Below are positions 1 to 6,150 of a DNA stretch of 17,218 bases, piece by piece; position 1 is the stretch's first letter, and the number at the start of each line of letters is the position of its first letter. This DNA comes from UMGS1649 sp045637095 (GTDB taxonomy: Bacteria > Bacillota > Clostridia > TANB77 > CAG-465), in NCBI GenBank assembly GCA_045637095.1, contig JAZTYX010000042.1, forward strand, positions 1-17,218, read 5' to 3'. Position numbers and translations under genes: made by a program. A model generated the notes under the pieces. It made no database searches. It saw only the letters and a program-made list of their open reading frames with translations, and had not been told where the DNA came from.

Positions 1-1016
1 TTCATAACTATTTCATCATTTTCAATTACTTTTAATGCTTCTATTAAATATCTAGGATTAAATCCTATTTCTAAGTCTTTACCTGAAACTGCTGCATTTA
101 CAAGTTCCTTAGCATCCCCTGCTTGACCTTCACAAGATATTTCAAAGAAATCTAAACTCATCTTAATTTTTACAGGTGGTTTTTGTTCTTTAACATCTTT
201 AGAGAATATTGATACTCTATCTAGCGCTTCAAGTAATGATTTCTTTCCTATTCTAACTGTTGTTTCTATATTAGTTGGTAAAGTTTTATTGTAATTTAAG
301 AAATCACCTTCTATTATTCTACTTATAACTGTACATGGTCCCATTCTAAATAATGCTTGATTCTTATTAACACCTATCTTTATCATTGCATCTTCATCAT
401 CAGATAATGTTTTTATTATTTCTGTTAATGATTTAGCTGGAATAATTGCTTTGAACTCACTAGGTCTTTCTAAATATTCTTTTCTAACTGCCATTCTAAA
501 TCCATCAATTGCTACTACGCTAATGTCGTTATCCACAACTTCCACAAGTGCTCCTGTGTATACAGGTCTATTTGGATCTGAACTTGTAGCAAAAACTGTT
601 TTCTTAACCATATCTTTGAACATTTTTTCAGATATAGTTATTTCTTTATTAGCATTAAATACAGGTAATCTTGTAAAATCATCTGGATTTTGTGTTAATA
701 ACTTAAATACTCCACTTGTTGATTTAATAATAAATATACCATTATTAATTTCAAAACTGATTTCTTCAGATTCTATTTTTCTTATAATTTCATTGAATGT
801 CTTTAAATCTACAACTGTATTTCCTGAACTTTCTATTACAGCTGGTATTATATATTCACTACCAATTTCTAAATCATTTGTAGTTAACTTTATATTATTA
901 TCATATGTTTCAATAAGAACTCCTTCTAATATTGGCATAGTAGTTCTTGTTGATACTGTTCTACTAACATTGTTTAATGCAACTATTAGATCATCCTTTT
1001 TACATTTAAAATTCAT
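1..1016 (-). CDS. dnaN: DNA polymerase III sliding clamp (beta subunit), 3' end cut off by window
   Basis: The sliding clamp encircles DNA and tethers the replicative polymerase. The reading frame starts at ATG 1016-1014, eight bases after a GGAGG (1025-1029 on the opposite strand), and runs off the left edge after 338 codons. The family is usually about 365-375 residues, so only the last 30 or so are missing. The N-terminus reads MNFKCKKDDL, followed by a TMPILEGVLIE stretch near residues 26-37 that is typical of the first clamp domain. IDGFRMA, about halfway along, and NPRYLIEAL near the visible end are also clamp signatures. It lies downstream of dnaA on the same strand, separated by a 332-base gap that carries half of oriC, so its leader overlaps the unwinding region. 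No convincing promoter of its own was seen. Identity is secure; the truncation is an artefact of the window. Confidence 0.96.
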   Translation of the reverse strand, partial: MNFKCKKDDLIVALNNVSRTVSTRTTMPILEGVLIETYDNNIKLTTNDLEIGSEYIIPAVIESSGNTVVDLKTFNEIIRKIESEEISFEINNGIFIIKSTSGVFKLLTQNPDDFTRLPVFNANKEITISEKMFKDMVKKTVFATSSDPNRPVYTGALVEVVDNDISVVAIDGFRMAVRKEYLERPSEFKAIIPAKSLTEIIKTLSDDEDAMIKIGVNKNQALFRMGPCTVISRIIEGDFLNYNKTLPTNIETTVRIGKKSLLEALDRVSIFSKDVKEQKPPVKIKMSLDFFEISCEGQAGDAKELVNAAVSGKDLEIGFNPRYLIEALKVIENDEIVM

Positions 1017-1057
1017 TTTTTCTGCCTCCATTTTTTATTTTTCATTTTTACTCCCCC

Positions 1058-1092
1058 ATATATACATACTATATATATAATCTATATATATT
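1058..1092. other. AT-rich DNA unwinding element of oriC
   Basis: This is an almost pure run of alternating A and T (TATATACATACTATATATA-like) containing only three C and no G residues. It lies directly beside the TAG repeat and a DnaA box. By position it is the duplex unwinding element where the origin melts. It also lies in the dnaN leader. The assignment rests on composition and on the neighbouring elements. Confidence 0.75.
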
Positions 1093-1110
1093 TAGTAGTA
1101 GTAGTAGTAG
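1093..1110 (+). other. DnaA-trio tract (TAG x6) of the basal origin unwinding system
   Basis: Six perfect TAG triplets lie between the AT-rich unwinding element (1058-1092) and a consensus DnaA box (1115-1123), with a short GTGC spacer. Bacterial basal unwinding systems described in Bacillus subtilis have this order: DnaA box, GC-rich spacer, repeated 3'-GAT-5' trinucleotides, AT-rich region. The DnaA filament is loaded from the box onto the trio strand. Read 3' to 5' from the box, the plus strand gives GAT GAT GAT, which is the expected strand and polarity. Confidence 0.85.
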
Positions 1111-1114
1111 GTGC

Positions 1115-1291
1115 TGTGGATAACGGGGATAACTCCAACAAACGCCTAAAAATAAGGTATTCCGAGTGTGGATAACTTTGTGGATAACTTGTTCTTTTTA
1201 TCCACAGAACATGTGTTTTTTGTGGATAATTTGTAAAATATGAAGTTATCAACAGTTTGTCCACAGGTTATTCACAGGTTTGTGTGGATAA
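1115..1291. other. oriC DnaA-box cluster in the dnaA-dnaN gap
   Basis: Matches to TTATNCACA on either strand lie at 1115-1123, 1167-1175, 1179-1187, 1198-1206, 1221-1229, 1268-1276 and 1283-1291. One-mismatch boxes lie at 1246-1254 and 1257-1265, and a weaker one at 1124-1132. The 1246, 1257 and 1268 boxes share one orientation at 11-base steps, and 1167/1179 are 12 apart, so DnaA would sit on one helical face. This is the downstream half of a bipartite origin and adjoins the trio tract. It fills most of the 332-base gene-free stretch 1017-1348; bases 1292-1348 show nothing further. Confidence 0.93.
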
Positions 1292-1348
1292 CTCAATTTG
1301 TTGTAATAATTAAGAAATTATTTTGTAACAAATTTGAAATAATACCCT

Positions 1349-2764
1349 CTAACCCTTGGTAGATAGCGATTTTTTGATATCGTCTATCAATTCTTTTGTG
1401 CTTGGATCTGACATATATTCTTTTGTAAGTTTATCACATGCATGTATAACTGTTGTATGGTCTTTTCCACCAAAATCCTTCCCTATTTGTGGAAAAGTCA
1501 TGTTTATAAGTGTTCTACATAGGTACATTGCTATTTGTCTAGGATATGCAACGTTTTTAGAACGATTTGAGCTTAACAAATCCCCTACTTTTATATTAAA
1601 GAACTTACTTACAACTTGCATTATTAACTTACTAGTAATAACGTTTGATCCTTTAACTAATACAGATTCAATTGTACTATCTATAATTTCATCTGTTAAT
1701 TCATTGTTTGTAAATGTTGTATATGCTTTAAGTTTATTGAAAACCCCCTCTAACTCTCTAATATTAGAAGTAACTTGAGTTGCTATCTTTACTAAAACTG
1801 AATCATCTATCATATATCTTTCTTTATCTCTTTTTTTCTTTAGTATAGCTAGTCTTGTTTCATAATCTGGAGCTTGAATATCTACCGCAAGTCCCATATC
1901 AAAACGAGTTTTTAATCTTTCTTCTAACATGTTTAGATCTTTTGGTGGTTTTTCACTTGTTAGTATTATTTGTTTTCCACTTTCAAATAAAGTGTTGAAA
2001 GTGTGGAAAAATTCTTCTTGGCATTTAGCTTTACCCACTAAGAACTGGATATCATCTATAAGTAATACATCAATATTTCTGTATTTATTTCTAAATGATG
2101 CATTTTCTATCTTTTCACTCATAATAGATGCTACAAGTTCATTAGTAAATCCTTCACCGGTTGTATATCTAATATTTAGATTAGGATGTTGTTCAAGTAT
2201 TGCATGCCCTATTCCTTGCATCAAGTGAGTTTTCCCTAGTCCTACTCCCCCATATATAAATAATGGATTATATACTTCTCCAGGGTTTTCTGCAACATTT
2301 TTTGCTGCAGCATACGCAAATCTGTTATTTGATCCAACAATATAGTTTTCAAAAGTATATTTTGGATTCAAACCAGAATCCATAGTATTTGCTGGATTTT
2401 GATTTGCTATAGGTTGAGTTATATTATCTACTTTTCTAGTAGGTTCATCTTCTGTATTTTTAATTTCTATCTTTTCTCTAATTGGTTCGATATCTACTTC
2501 TTCACTTGCCCCCATTTCTTTAGATTCAAATGTGATAATGTAGTTTTTATTTGTTAATATCATTAATGTATTAGCAATAAGATCTAGATATTTTTTGTTT
2601 ATAACTTCAATATGATAATTTGAAGGTGCTAAAAAACATACTGTGTTTTCATCTGAAAGTCTTGGTATCATTACTTCAACGTATGTTTTAAAACCAATTG
2701 GAGAAATTTCTTCTTTAATAGCTTCTAATGCTTGTTCCCAAATCTTTATAAAATCTTCACTCAA
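1349..2764 (-). CDS. dnaA: chromosomal replication initiator protein DnaA
   Basis: DnaA binds the boxes on both sides of its own gene, forms an ATP-dependent filament and melts oriC. The product is 471 residues, a usual length. Domain I (about 1-80) opens with SEDFIKIWEQALEAI. A low-complexity linker follows to about 135. The AAA+ core has Walker A GGVGLGKT (172-179), Walker B LLIDD (234-238) and the sensor/arginine box LTSEKPP...RLKTRF. Domain IV ends with the DnaA-box-binding signature GGKDHTTVIHACDKL (432-446). That signature has Lys434 where most homologues have Arg. The start is TTG (2764-2762), supported by AGGGGTGA at spacing 6 and by domain I aligning to the first residue; no ATG lies near. 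It probably forms an operon with dnaN. Flanking boxes suggest autoregulation. No clear dnaA promoter was recognised. Confidence 0.98.
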   Translation of the reverse strand: MSEDFIKIWEQALEAIKEEISPIGFKTYVEVMIPRLSDENTVCFLAPSNYHIEVINKKYLDLIANTLMILTNKNYIITFESKEMGASEEVDIEPIREKIEIKNTEDEPTRKVDNITQPIANQNPANTMDSGLNPKYTFENYIVGSNNRFAYAAAKNVAENPGEVYNPLFIYGGVGLGKTHLMQGIGHAILEQHPNLNIRYTTGEGFTNELVASIMSEKIENASFRNKYRNIDVLLIDDIQFLVGKAKCQEEFFHTFNTLFESGKQIILTSEKPPKDLNMLEERLKTRFDMGLAVDIQAPDYETRLAILKKKRDKERYMIDDSVLVKIATQVTSNIRELEGVFNKLKAYTTFTNNELTDEIIDSTIESVLVKGSNVITSKLIMQVVSKFFNIKVGDLLSSNRSKNVAYPRQIAMYLCRTLINMTFPQIGKDFGGKDHTTVIHACDKLTKEYMSDPSTKELIDDIKKSLSTKG

Positions 2765-2788
2765 AAATACTCACCCCTTTTTCAAAAG

Positions 2789-2820
2789 TTATCCACAGAG
2801 TTATCCACAGGTGTGAATAA
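2789..2820. other. oriC DnaA-box cluster just upstream of dnaA
   Basis: Three boxes lie immediately before the dnaA ribosome binding site: TTATCCACA at 2789-2797 and 2801-2809 (12-base step, same orientation) and TGTGAATAA at 2812-2820 in the opposite orientation. Their position inside the dnaA leader suits both origin function and autorepression. Confidence 0.9.
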
Positions 2821-3021
2821 CTTCTCATATTTCAATAGATAATTTACACTATTATTTTACATAATGAATGTGATAAAAAATGTATTCAAAAATATGGTAT
2901 AACTATTTGCATTAATATATCAGAAAATGTAGAAAAATACAATAGTTTGGGGCAAAAAAGATATTTAAAAAACAAAGAAAAAAATGTTATGTAAAATAAA
3001 TATGTAATCTTAAAATATCCC
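2821..3021. other. AT-rich spacer between the two upstream DnaA-box clusters
   Basis: About 200 bases, overwhelmingly A and T, with no DnaA box that I could find and no plausible gene. The plus strand is purine-rich from about 2930 to 2995, with long A runs. It probably contains the dnaA promoter (minus strand) and may help origin melting or bending, but no hexamer pair was convincing enough to place a promoter. Confidence 0.5.
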
Positions 3022-3102
3022 TGTGGATAACTACGCAAGAAAAGTTGTGGATAACTCTGTGGATAACTTTTTTAGAACTGTGAAAAAATAGACTTATCCA
3101 CA
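3022..3102. other. oriC DnaA-box cluster, distal part
   Basis: TGTGGATAA occurs at 3022-3030, 3046-3054 and 3058-3066 (spacings of 24 and 12), and TTATCCACA in the opposite orientation at 3094-3102. All four are consensus matches. The last box ends seven bases before the -35 element of the next gene, so DnaA bound here could affect that promoter. Confidence 0.92.
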
Positions 3103-3109
3103 GGCTAAG

Positions 3110-3138
3110 TTGACAATTTTATTGCATAATAGTATAAT
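3110..3138 (+). promoter_or_regulatory. sigma-A promoter for the 158-aa gene next to oriC
   Basis: TTGACA (3110-3115) and TATAAT (3133-3138) are both perfect hexamers, separated by 17 bases. Transcription should start near 3145, leaving a leader of about 40 bases. A DnaA box (3094-3102) abuts it upstream. Confidence 0.88.
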
Positions 3139-3185
3139 TTCGGAGACTAAAATAAATTATATTACTTACAATTGGGGGTATTAAA

Positions 3186-3662
3186 ATGTTTAGAAAAATA
3201 AGGAGAAGATTTGCACAGCGGAGTATACAAAAGTTTCTTGAAGAGTTTATGCCTAACATAGGGCTTGGAAACTTACATTTGTTTGAATGCGAAGATTTTA
3301 GATTAGGTCAATATGCGGTGCATACTAGCAAAGGTAAGTATAAATTAACTTTTTGGGAACTTTGTAATTCGGCTAAAGAATTTACATTATCTCTCAATCA
3401 TAAACAAGGAGAAGGAGAGTTTATAACATTTTCTATTGCAGGAAATGTATCTTTCAATATTATGCCTGAGACACATACAATTGATAGAGATGGTGAAAGA
3501 CAAGTGGTAGATCTTATAAAAGGAACAGCAAAAGTGTATCCAAGCGTAAGAGAATATGAAAATGTGAACTATAAAGTGATAGAATACAGAAGTCCGATTA
3601 TAAAATCGGAGGTTCTAGATTTAGAGTTGCTTGTTAGGGAAACATATGAATATATCTTTTAG
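3186..3662 (+). CDS. unrecognised 158-aa protein between oriC and rpmH
   Basis: I do not recognise this protein. It starts at ATG 3186 after a GGGGG ribosome binding site (3174-3178). The N-terminus is strongly basic (MFRKIRRRFAQRS), with no hydrophobic segment long enough to cross a membrane and no signal peptide. The rest is mixed alpha/beta in appearance, with alternating hydrophobic stretches such as GEFITFSIAGNVSFNI (77-92) that suggest beta strands. It contains two cysteines (35 and 60). A consensus promoter and a following terminator make it a single-gene transcription unit. It is divergent from dnaA across the upstream half of oriC. The basic N-terminus could contact nucleic acid or membrane lipid, but this is only inference. 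Its reality as a gene is supported by the promoter, ribosome binding site, frame length and terminator. Confidence 0.8.
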   Translation: MFRKIRRRFAQRSIQKFLEEFMPNIGLGNLHLFECEDFRLGQYAVHTSKGKYKLTFWELCNSAKEFTLSLNHKQGEGEFITFSIAGNVSFNIMPETHTIDRDGERQVVDLIKGTAKVYPSVREYENVNYKVIEYRSPIIKSEVLDLELLVRETYEYIF

Positions 3663-3670
3663 AAACGATA

Positions 3671-3708
3671 AAAGGGCGAAAATATTGTATTTTAGCCCTT
3701 TTTGTTTT
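3671..3708 (+). terminator. intrinsic terminator after the 158-aa gene
   Basis: AAAGGGC (3671-3677) pairs with GCCCTTT (3695-3701). The stem continues inward as AAAAT/ATTTT past a G-A mismatch and is followed by a T-rich tail. It separates this gene from rpmH. Confidence 0.85.
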
Positions 3709-3733
3709 AATTAAAAAAATATTTATAAAAGCG

Positions 3734-3762
3734 TTGACATTTACATAACTTAGTGTTATAAT
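3734..3762 (+). promoter_or_regulatory. sigma-A promoter of the rpmH operon
   Basis: TTGACA (3734-3739), a 17-base spacer and TATAAT (3757-3762) form a perfect consensus, as expected for a ribosomal protein gene. The leader is about 40 bases and carries AGGAGGTG (3791-3798). Confidence 0.92.
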
Positions 3763-3807
3763 CTTACCAGAAATTTGTAGACTAATTAACAGGAGGTGTA
3801 CTACATT

Positions 3808-3942
3808 ATGAAAATGACATTGCAACCAAAAAATAGACAAGAAAAGAAAGAGCATGGTTTCAGAAAAAGAATGAAAACTGCTTCTGGAAGAAAAGTATTA
3901 AAAGCTAGAAGAGCTAAAGGAAGAGCTAAACTTACAGCTTAA
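3808..3942 (+). CDS. rpmH: 50S ribosomal protein L34
   Basis: L34 is a small, very basic protein of the large ribosomal subunit. The product is 44 residues, exactly the normal size: MKMTLQPKNRQEKKEHGFRK, then RMKTASGRKVLKARRAKGR and a short tail. The QPKNR, HGFRKRM and GRKVL blocks are the family hallmarks. The start ATG follows AGGAGGTG with an 11-base gap. An ATG two codons later is possible, but the family normally begins MK.T.QP, so the first is preferred. It has the strongest promoter pattern in this part of the window and is followed by a hairpin before rnpA, so it is probably made in excess of the genes behind it. Confidence 0.98.
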   Translation: MKMTLQPKNRQEKKEHGFRKRMKTASGRKVLKARRAKGRAKLTA

Positions 3943-3963
3943 TCAATTGAATAGGATATTTTT

Positions 3964-3990
3964 AATAAAGGCGAAAGCCTTTATTTTTTT
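3964..3990 (+). terminator. terminator or attenuator between rpmH and rnpA
   Basis: AATAAAGGC (3964-3972) pairs perfectly with GCCTTTATT (3977-3985) around a GAAA tetraloop and is followed by T residues to 3990. No promoter is visible before rnpA, so read-through of this hairpin probably sets the lower expression of rnpA-yidD-yidC. Confidence 0.85.
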
Positions 3991-4025
3991 ATCTAAATGA
4001 ATTAGAATAATAATAGGTGAGAATA

Positions 4026-4376
4026 ATGAGATATACAAAATCTTTAAAGGGAAGCGTTAATTTCAAGAGAGTTTTAAGGCAAGGAAATTACGTCTCTGGT
4101 AAAAGATTAGCTATTTATATAAAGAAAAACAACGAAATTGTAGGCGAAAACAGACTAGGAATATGTGTTAGTAAGAAACATGGTAATAGTGTTGTTAGAA
4201 ATAAATTAAAGAGATGGGCTAGAGAAGCATATCACTTACTTGAAAAAGATCTTTTGAAACAATTTAATGTTGTTATTTTATATAGAAAGGACATAGAAAT
4301 AAATAAATTAGATTTTAACACCGTAAAAGACGAAATGAGAGATTTATTTATAAAAAACGACATGTTACATGGGTAG
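4026..4376 (+). CDS. rnpA: ribonuclease P protein component
   Basis: This is the protein cofactor of RNase P, which assists the catalytic RNA in removing 5' leaders from tRNA precursors. The product is 116 residues, normal for the family. The N-terminal FKRVLRQGNYVSGKRLAIY stretch and the core NRLGICVSKKHGNSVVRNKL lead into the arginine-rich RNR-type motif VRNKLKRWARE (57-67), where Lys60 replaces the usual second Arg. I chose ATG 4026 rather than the in-frame GTG at 4017, because that GTG is part of the AGGTGA ribosome binding site (4015-4020). It overlaps yidD by eight bases, so the two are translationally coupled. Confidence 0.96.
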   Translation: MRYTKSLKGSVNFKRVLRQGNYVSGKRLAIYIKKNNEIVGENRLGICVSKKHGNSVVRNKLKRWAREAYHLLEKDLLKQFNVVILYRKDIEINKLDFNTVKDEMRDLFIKNDMLHG

Positions 4377-4611
4377 AATTATAAAAAGCCTTAAAATGGC
4401 TCCTAGACGCTTGGGAATTTTAGCAATAAATTTTTATCAAAAACACATTTCGAAACATTTTGGAAAGAAATGTATATTCTATCCATCATGTTCAGAATAT
4501 ACTAAACAAGCTATTGACAAATATGGTATAATTAGAGGTAGTTTTAAAGGATTAAAAAGATTGTTGAAATGCCACCCGTTTGGTAAGGGCGGAGTAGACC
4601 ATTTAGAGTAA
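4369..4611 (+). CDS. yidD: membrane protein insertion efficiency factor YidD
   Basis: This is a small membrane-associated protein that helps YidC-dependent insertion of membrane proteins. The 80-residue product carries the family blocks in order: INFYQKHIS (20-28), CIFYPSCSEY (35-44) with Cys35 and Cys41, KYGIIRGSFKGLKRLLKCHP (51-70) with Cys68, and the GKGGVDHLE end, which corresponds to the usual GGxDPVP. The N-terminal amphipathic stretch is basic and has no cleavable signal. It overlaps the end of rnpA by eight bases and is followed nine bases later by yidC. The order rnpA-yidD-yidC is strongly conserved in bacteria. Confidence 0.96.
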   Translation: MGRIIKSLKMAPRRLGILAINFYQKHISKHFGKKCIFYPSCSEYTKQAIDKYGIIRGSFKGLKRLLKCHPFGKGGVDHLE

Positions 4612-4620
4612 GGAGAAAAG

Positions 4621-5451
4621 ATGATAAATTTTATAGCGGAAATACTTGGGGCTCTAATAAGATTAATATATAACATAGTAGGAGAAAACTATGGTTTATC
4701 AATAATAATATTTACAATATTAACAAAATTATTAATGTTCCCAGTTACATATAAACAAGAAAAAGCGATGCATGAAATGAAAAAAGTAGCGCCTTTAGAG
4801 AAAGAAATAAGGGAAAAATATAAAGGAAATAACGAAAAGATGGCAGAAGAGCTTACTAAGATGTACAGTGAGCATAAAATAAACCCTGCAGGTGGTTGCT
4901 TATCTATGTTAATTCAAATTCCTTTGATATTTGCTATATTTGCAATAGTAAAACAACCACTTACATATATAATGCAAGTACCACAAGATCAAATGATGAA
5001 ATATGGACAAGAATATGCGATAGAATATCTAGATAAAGAAAGTATAACAGATCGTGAAATAAAAGCATATGAAATAGAAATAGCAGACAAAAAAGACTTA
5101 ATTAATATGGATTTTATAGGCCTAGATTTTGGAGCAAAACCTTCAGATGCATTTGCTAAAGATGAATCAAAAAGAGTAAGCCCAATAATACTGTTAATTC
5201 CAATATTATCAGTTGTTTTAGCAGTAGTCCAAAACGAAATAAACAAGAAAAATAGTGCAATGACACAAGAACAAATGGAACAACAAAAAGGTATGATGAC
5301 AATGATGCCAATACTTTCAGGTTACATATCATACGTAATGCCGTTAGCACTAGGAGTATATTGGTTAATAGGTAGTGTTCTTCAAATAATAACACATTTA
5401 ATAATAAATTTAATGTTAAAGAAGAGTACTATTATGATAGGAGGAAAATAA
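4621..5451 (+). CDS. yidC: membrane protein insertase YidC/Oxa1
   Basis: YidC inserts and folds integral membrane proteins, alone or with SecYEG. The 276-residue product is the short Gram-positive form. Hydrophobic segments lie near 2-20, 25-41, 92-118, 187-204 and 228-265, and a charged cytoplasmic hairpin (about 45-88, KKVAPLEKEIREKYKGNNEK) follows the first insertase helix. Lys36 (TILTKLLMFP) occupies the position of the conserved groove arginine and keeps the positive charge. No lipobox cysteine is present at the N-terminus, unlike many Bacillus homologues. The start ATG follows AAGGAGAAAAG, and the next gene starts one base after its stop, with that gene's ribosome binding site inside the 3' end of this frame. 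The region around residues 120-185, between hydrophobic segments, is charged and variable. Confidence 0.96.
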   Translation: MINFIAEILGALIRLIYNIVGENYGLSIIIFTILTKLLMFPVTYKQEKAMHEMKKVAPLEKEIREKYKGNNEKMAEELTKMYSEHKINPAGGCLSMLIQIPLIFAIFAIVKQPLTYIMQVPQDQMMKYGQEYAIEYLDKESITDREIKAYEIEIADKKDLINMDFIGLDFGAKPSDAFAKDESKRVSPIILLIPILSVVLAVVQNEINKKNSAMTQEQMEQQKGMMTMMPILSGYISYVMPLALGVYWLIGSVLQIITHLIINLMLKKSTIMIGGK

Positions 5452-5452
5452 C

Positions 5453-6100
5453 ATGAAAAGAATGACAGAAGAATATGGAAAGACAGTAGAAGAAGCAATT
5501 AGAAAAGGATTAGAAACACTTAAAGTTTCACGTGAAGATGTTAAAATTCTAGTAATAGATGAGCCATCAAACGGAATGCTTGGAATACTTTCAAGTAAAA
5601 TGGCTAAAGTAAGACTTACAGTAGAAAAGAAATATGACGATGAACAACTAGCAAATACAGCTGAAAAAGCAAAAGAAATACTTGCTAAAATGTTTGAAAT
5701 CACAGGAGATACATCGACTTTTGAAGTATCTACAGATGATGGAAAAGTAATAGTTAAAATATCTTCAGAAAACTCAGCACACTTAATTGGATACAAAGGT
5801 AAAACAATTGAAGCTATTCAATCTACAATAAACTCAATACTTCAAAAAGAAGAAGAGGAATGTGCTAAAGTATTCGTAGAAGTAAACGATTACAAAGTTA
5901 AGAAGGAAGAAAGACTTAAAGAATTAGCTAGAAAAATGGCTAGAAATGCTGTGAAATTTGGAAGAGACGTAAGACTTGAACCAATGTCTGCATATGAAAG
6001 AATGATCATTCATACAGAACTTGCAAATAGAACTGATGTAAAAACAGAAAGCTACGGAGAAGAACCAAGAAGAAGAGTAGTTATAAAGAAAGTAAGATAA
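5453..6100 (+). CDS. khpB: RNA-binding protein KhpB (Jag / SpoIIIJ-associated)
   Basis: This is a cytoplasmic RNA-binding protein that in Gram-positive bacteria pairs with KhpA and is linked to cell elongation and division. The 215-residue product shows three parts. The Jag N-terminal domain covers about 1-55 (YGKTVEEAIRKGLETL, GMLGILSSKMAKVRL). The KH domain has its GxxG loop as GYKG (113-116). The C-terminal R3H domain has the Arg/His pair within ERMIIH (Arg183, His187). It ends in a basic EEPRRRVVIKKVR tail. It follows yidC almost without gap, using GGAGGAAA (5440-5447), and is closed by a terminator hairpin. A parS-like site (5524-5539) lies within the frame. Older annotations name the gene jag. 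Confidence 0.95.
   Translation: MKRMTEEYGKTVEEAIRKGLETLKVSREDVKILVIDEPSNGMLGILSSKMAKVRLTVEKKYDDEQLANTAEKAKEILAKMFEITGDTSTFEVSTDDGKVIVKISSENSAHLIGYKGKTIEAIQSTINSILQKEEEECAKVFVEVNDYKVKKEERLKELARKMARNAVKFGRDVRLEPMSAYERMIIHTELANRTDVKTESYGEEPRRRVVIKKVR
5524..5539. promoter_or_regulatory. parS-like ParB binding site in khpB
   Basis: AGTTTCACGTGAAGAT matches the Bacillus parS consensus TGTTTCACGTGAAACA at 12 of 16 positions, including the central CACGTG. It is one of four such sites in this window, near oriC and the parAB genes. Confidence 0.6.
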
Positions 6101-6103
6101 AAT

Positions 6104-6129
6104 AAAAGGTCAGCAAACGCTGACTTTTT
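6104..6129 (+). terminator. terminator after khpB
   Basis: An 11-pair stem (AAAAGGTCAGC against GCTGACTTTTT) with an AAAC loop ends in a T run. No promoter is evident before mnmE, so it probably attenuates rather than fully stops transcription. Confidence 0.75.
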
Positions 6130-6150
6130 ATAAGAGAAAGGAATAAAGTT

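Noticed and set aside
451..1080. Open frame of 209 codons on the plus strand
   Set aside because: It is the complement of dnaN, has no ribosome binding site, and its composition follows the dnaN reading frame.
1093..1110. TAG repeat as a simple microsatellite or CRISPR-like array
   Set aside because: The unit is three bases with no spacers, and its exact position between DnaA box and AT-rich element fits a DnaA-trio.
1082..1264. 60-codon open frame on the minus strand inside the dnaA-dnaN gap
   Set aside because: It consists largely of DnaA boxes and the TAG tract read as codons; origin function explains the sequence.
3634..3855. 73-codon minus-strand frame across the rpmH promoter
   Set aside because: It covers a terminator and a perfect plus-strand promoter and has no supporting start signal.
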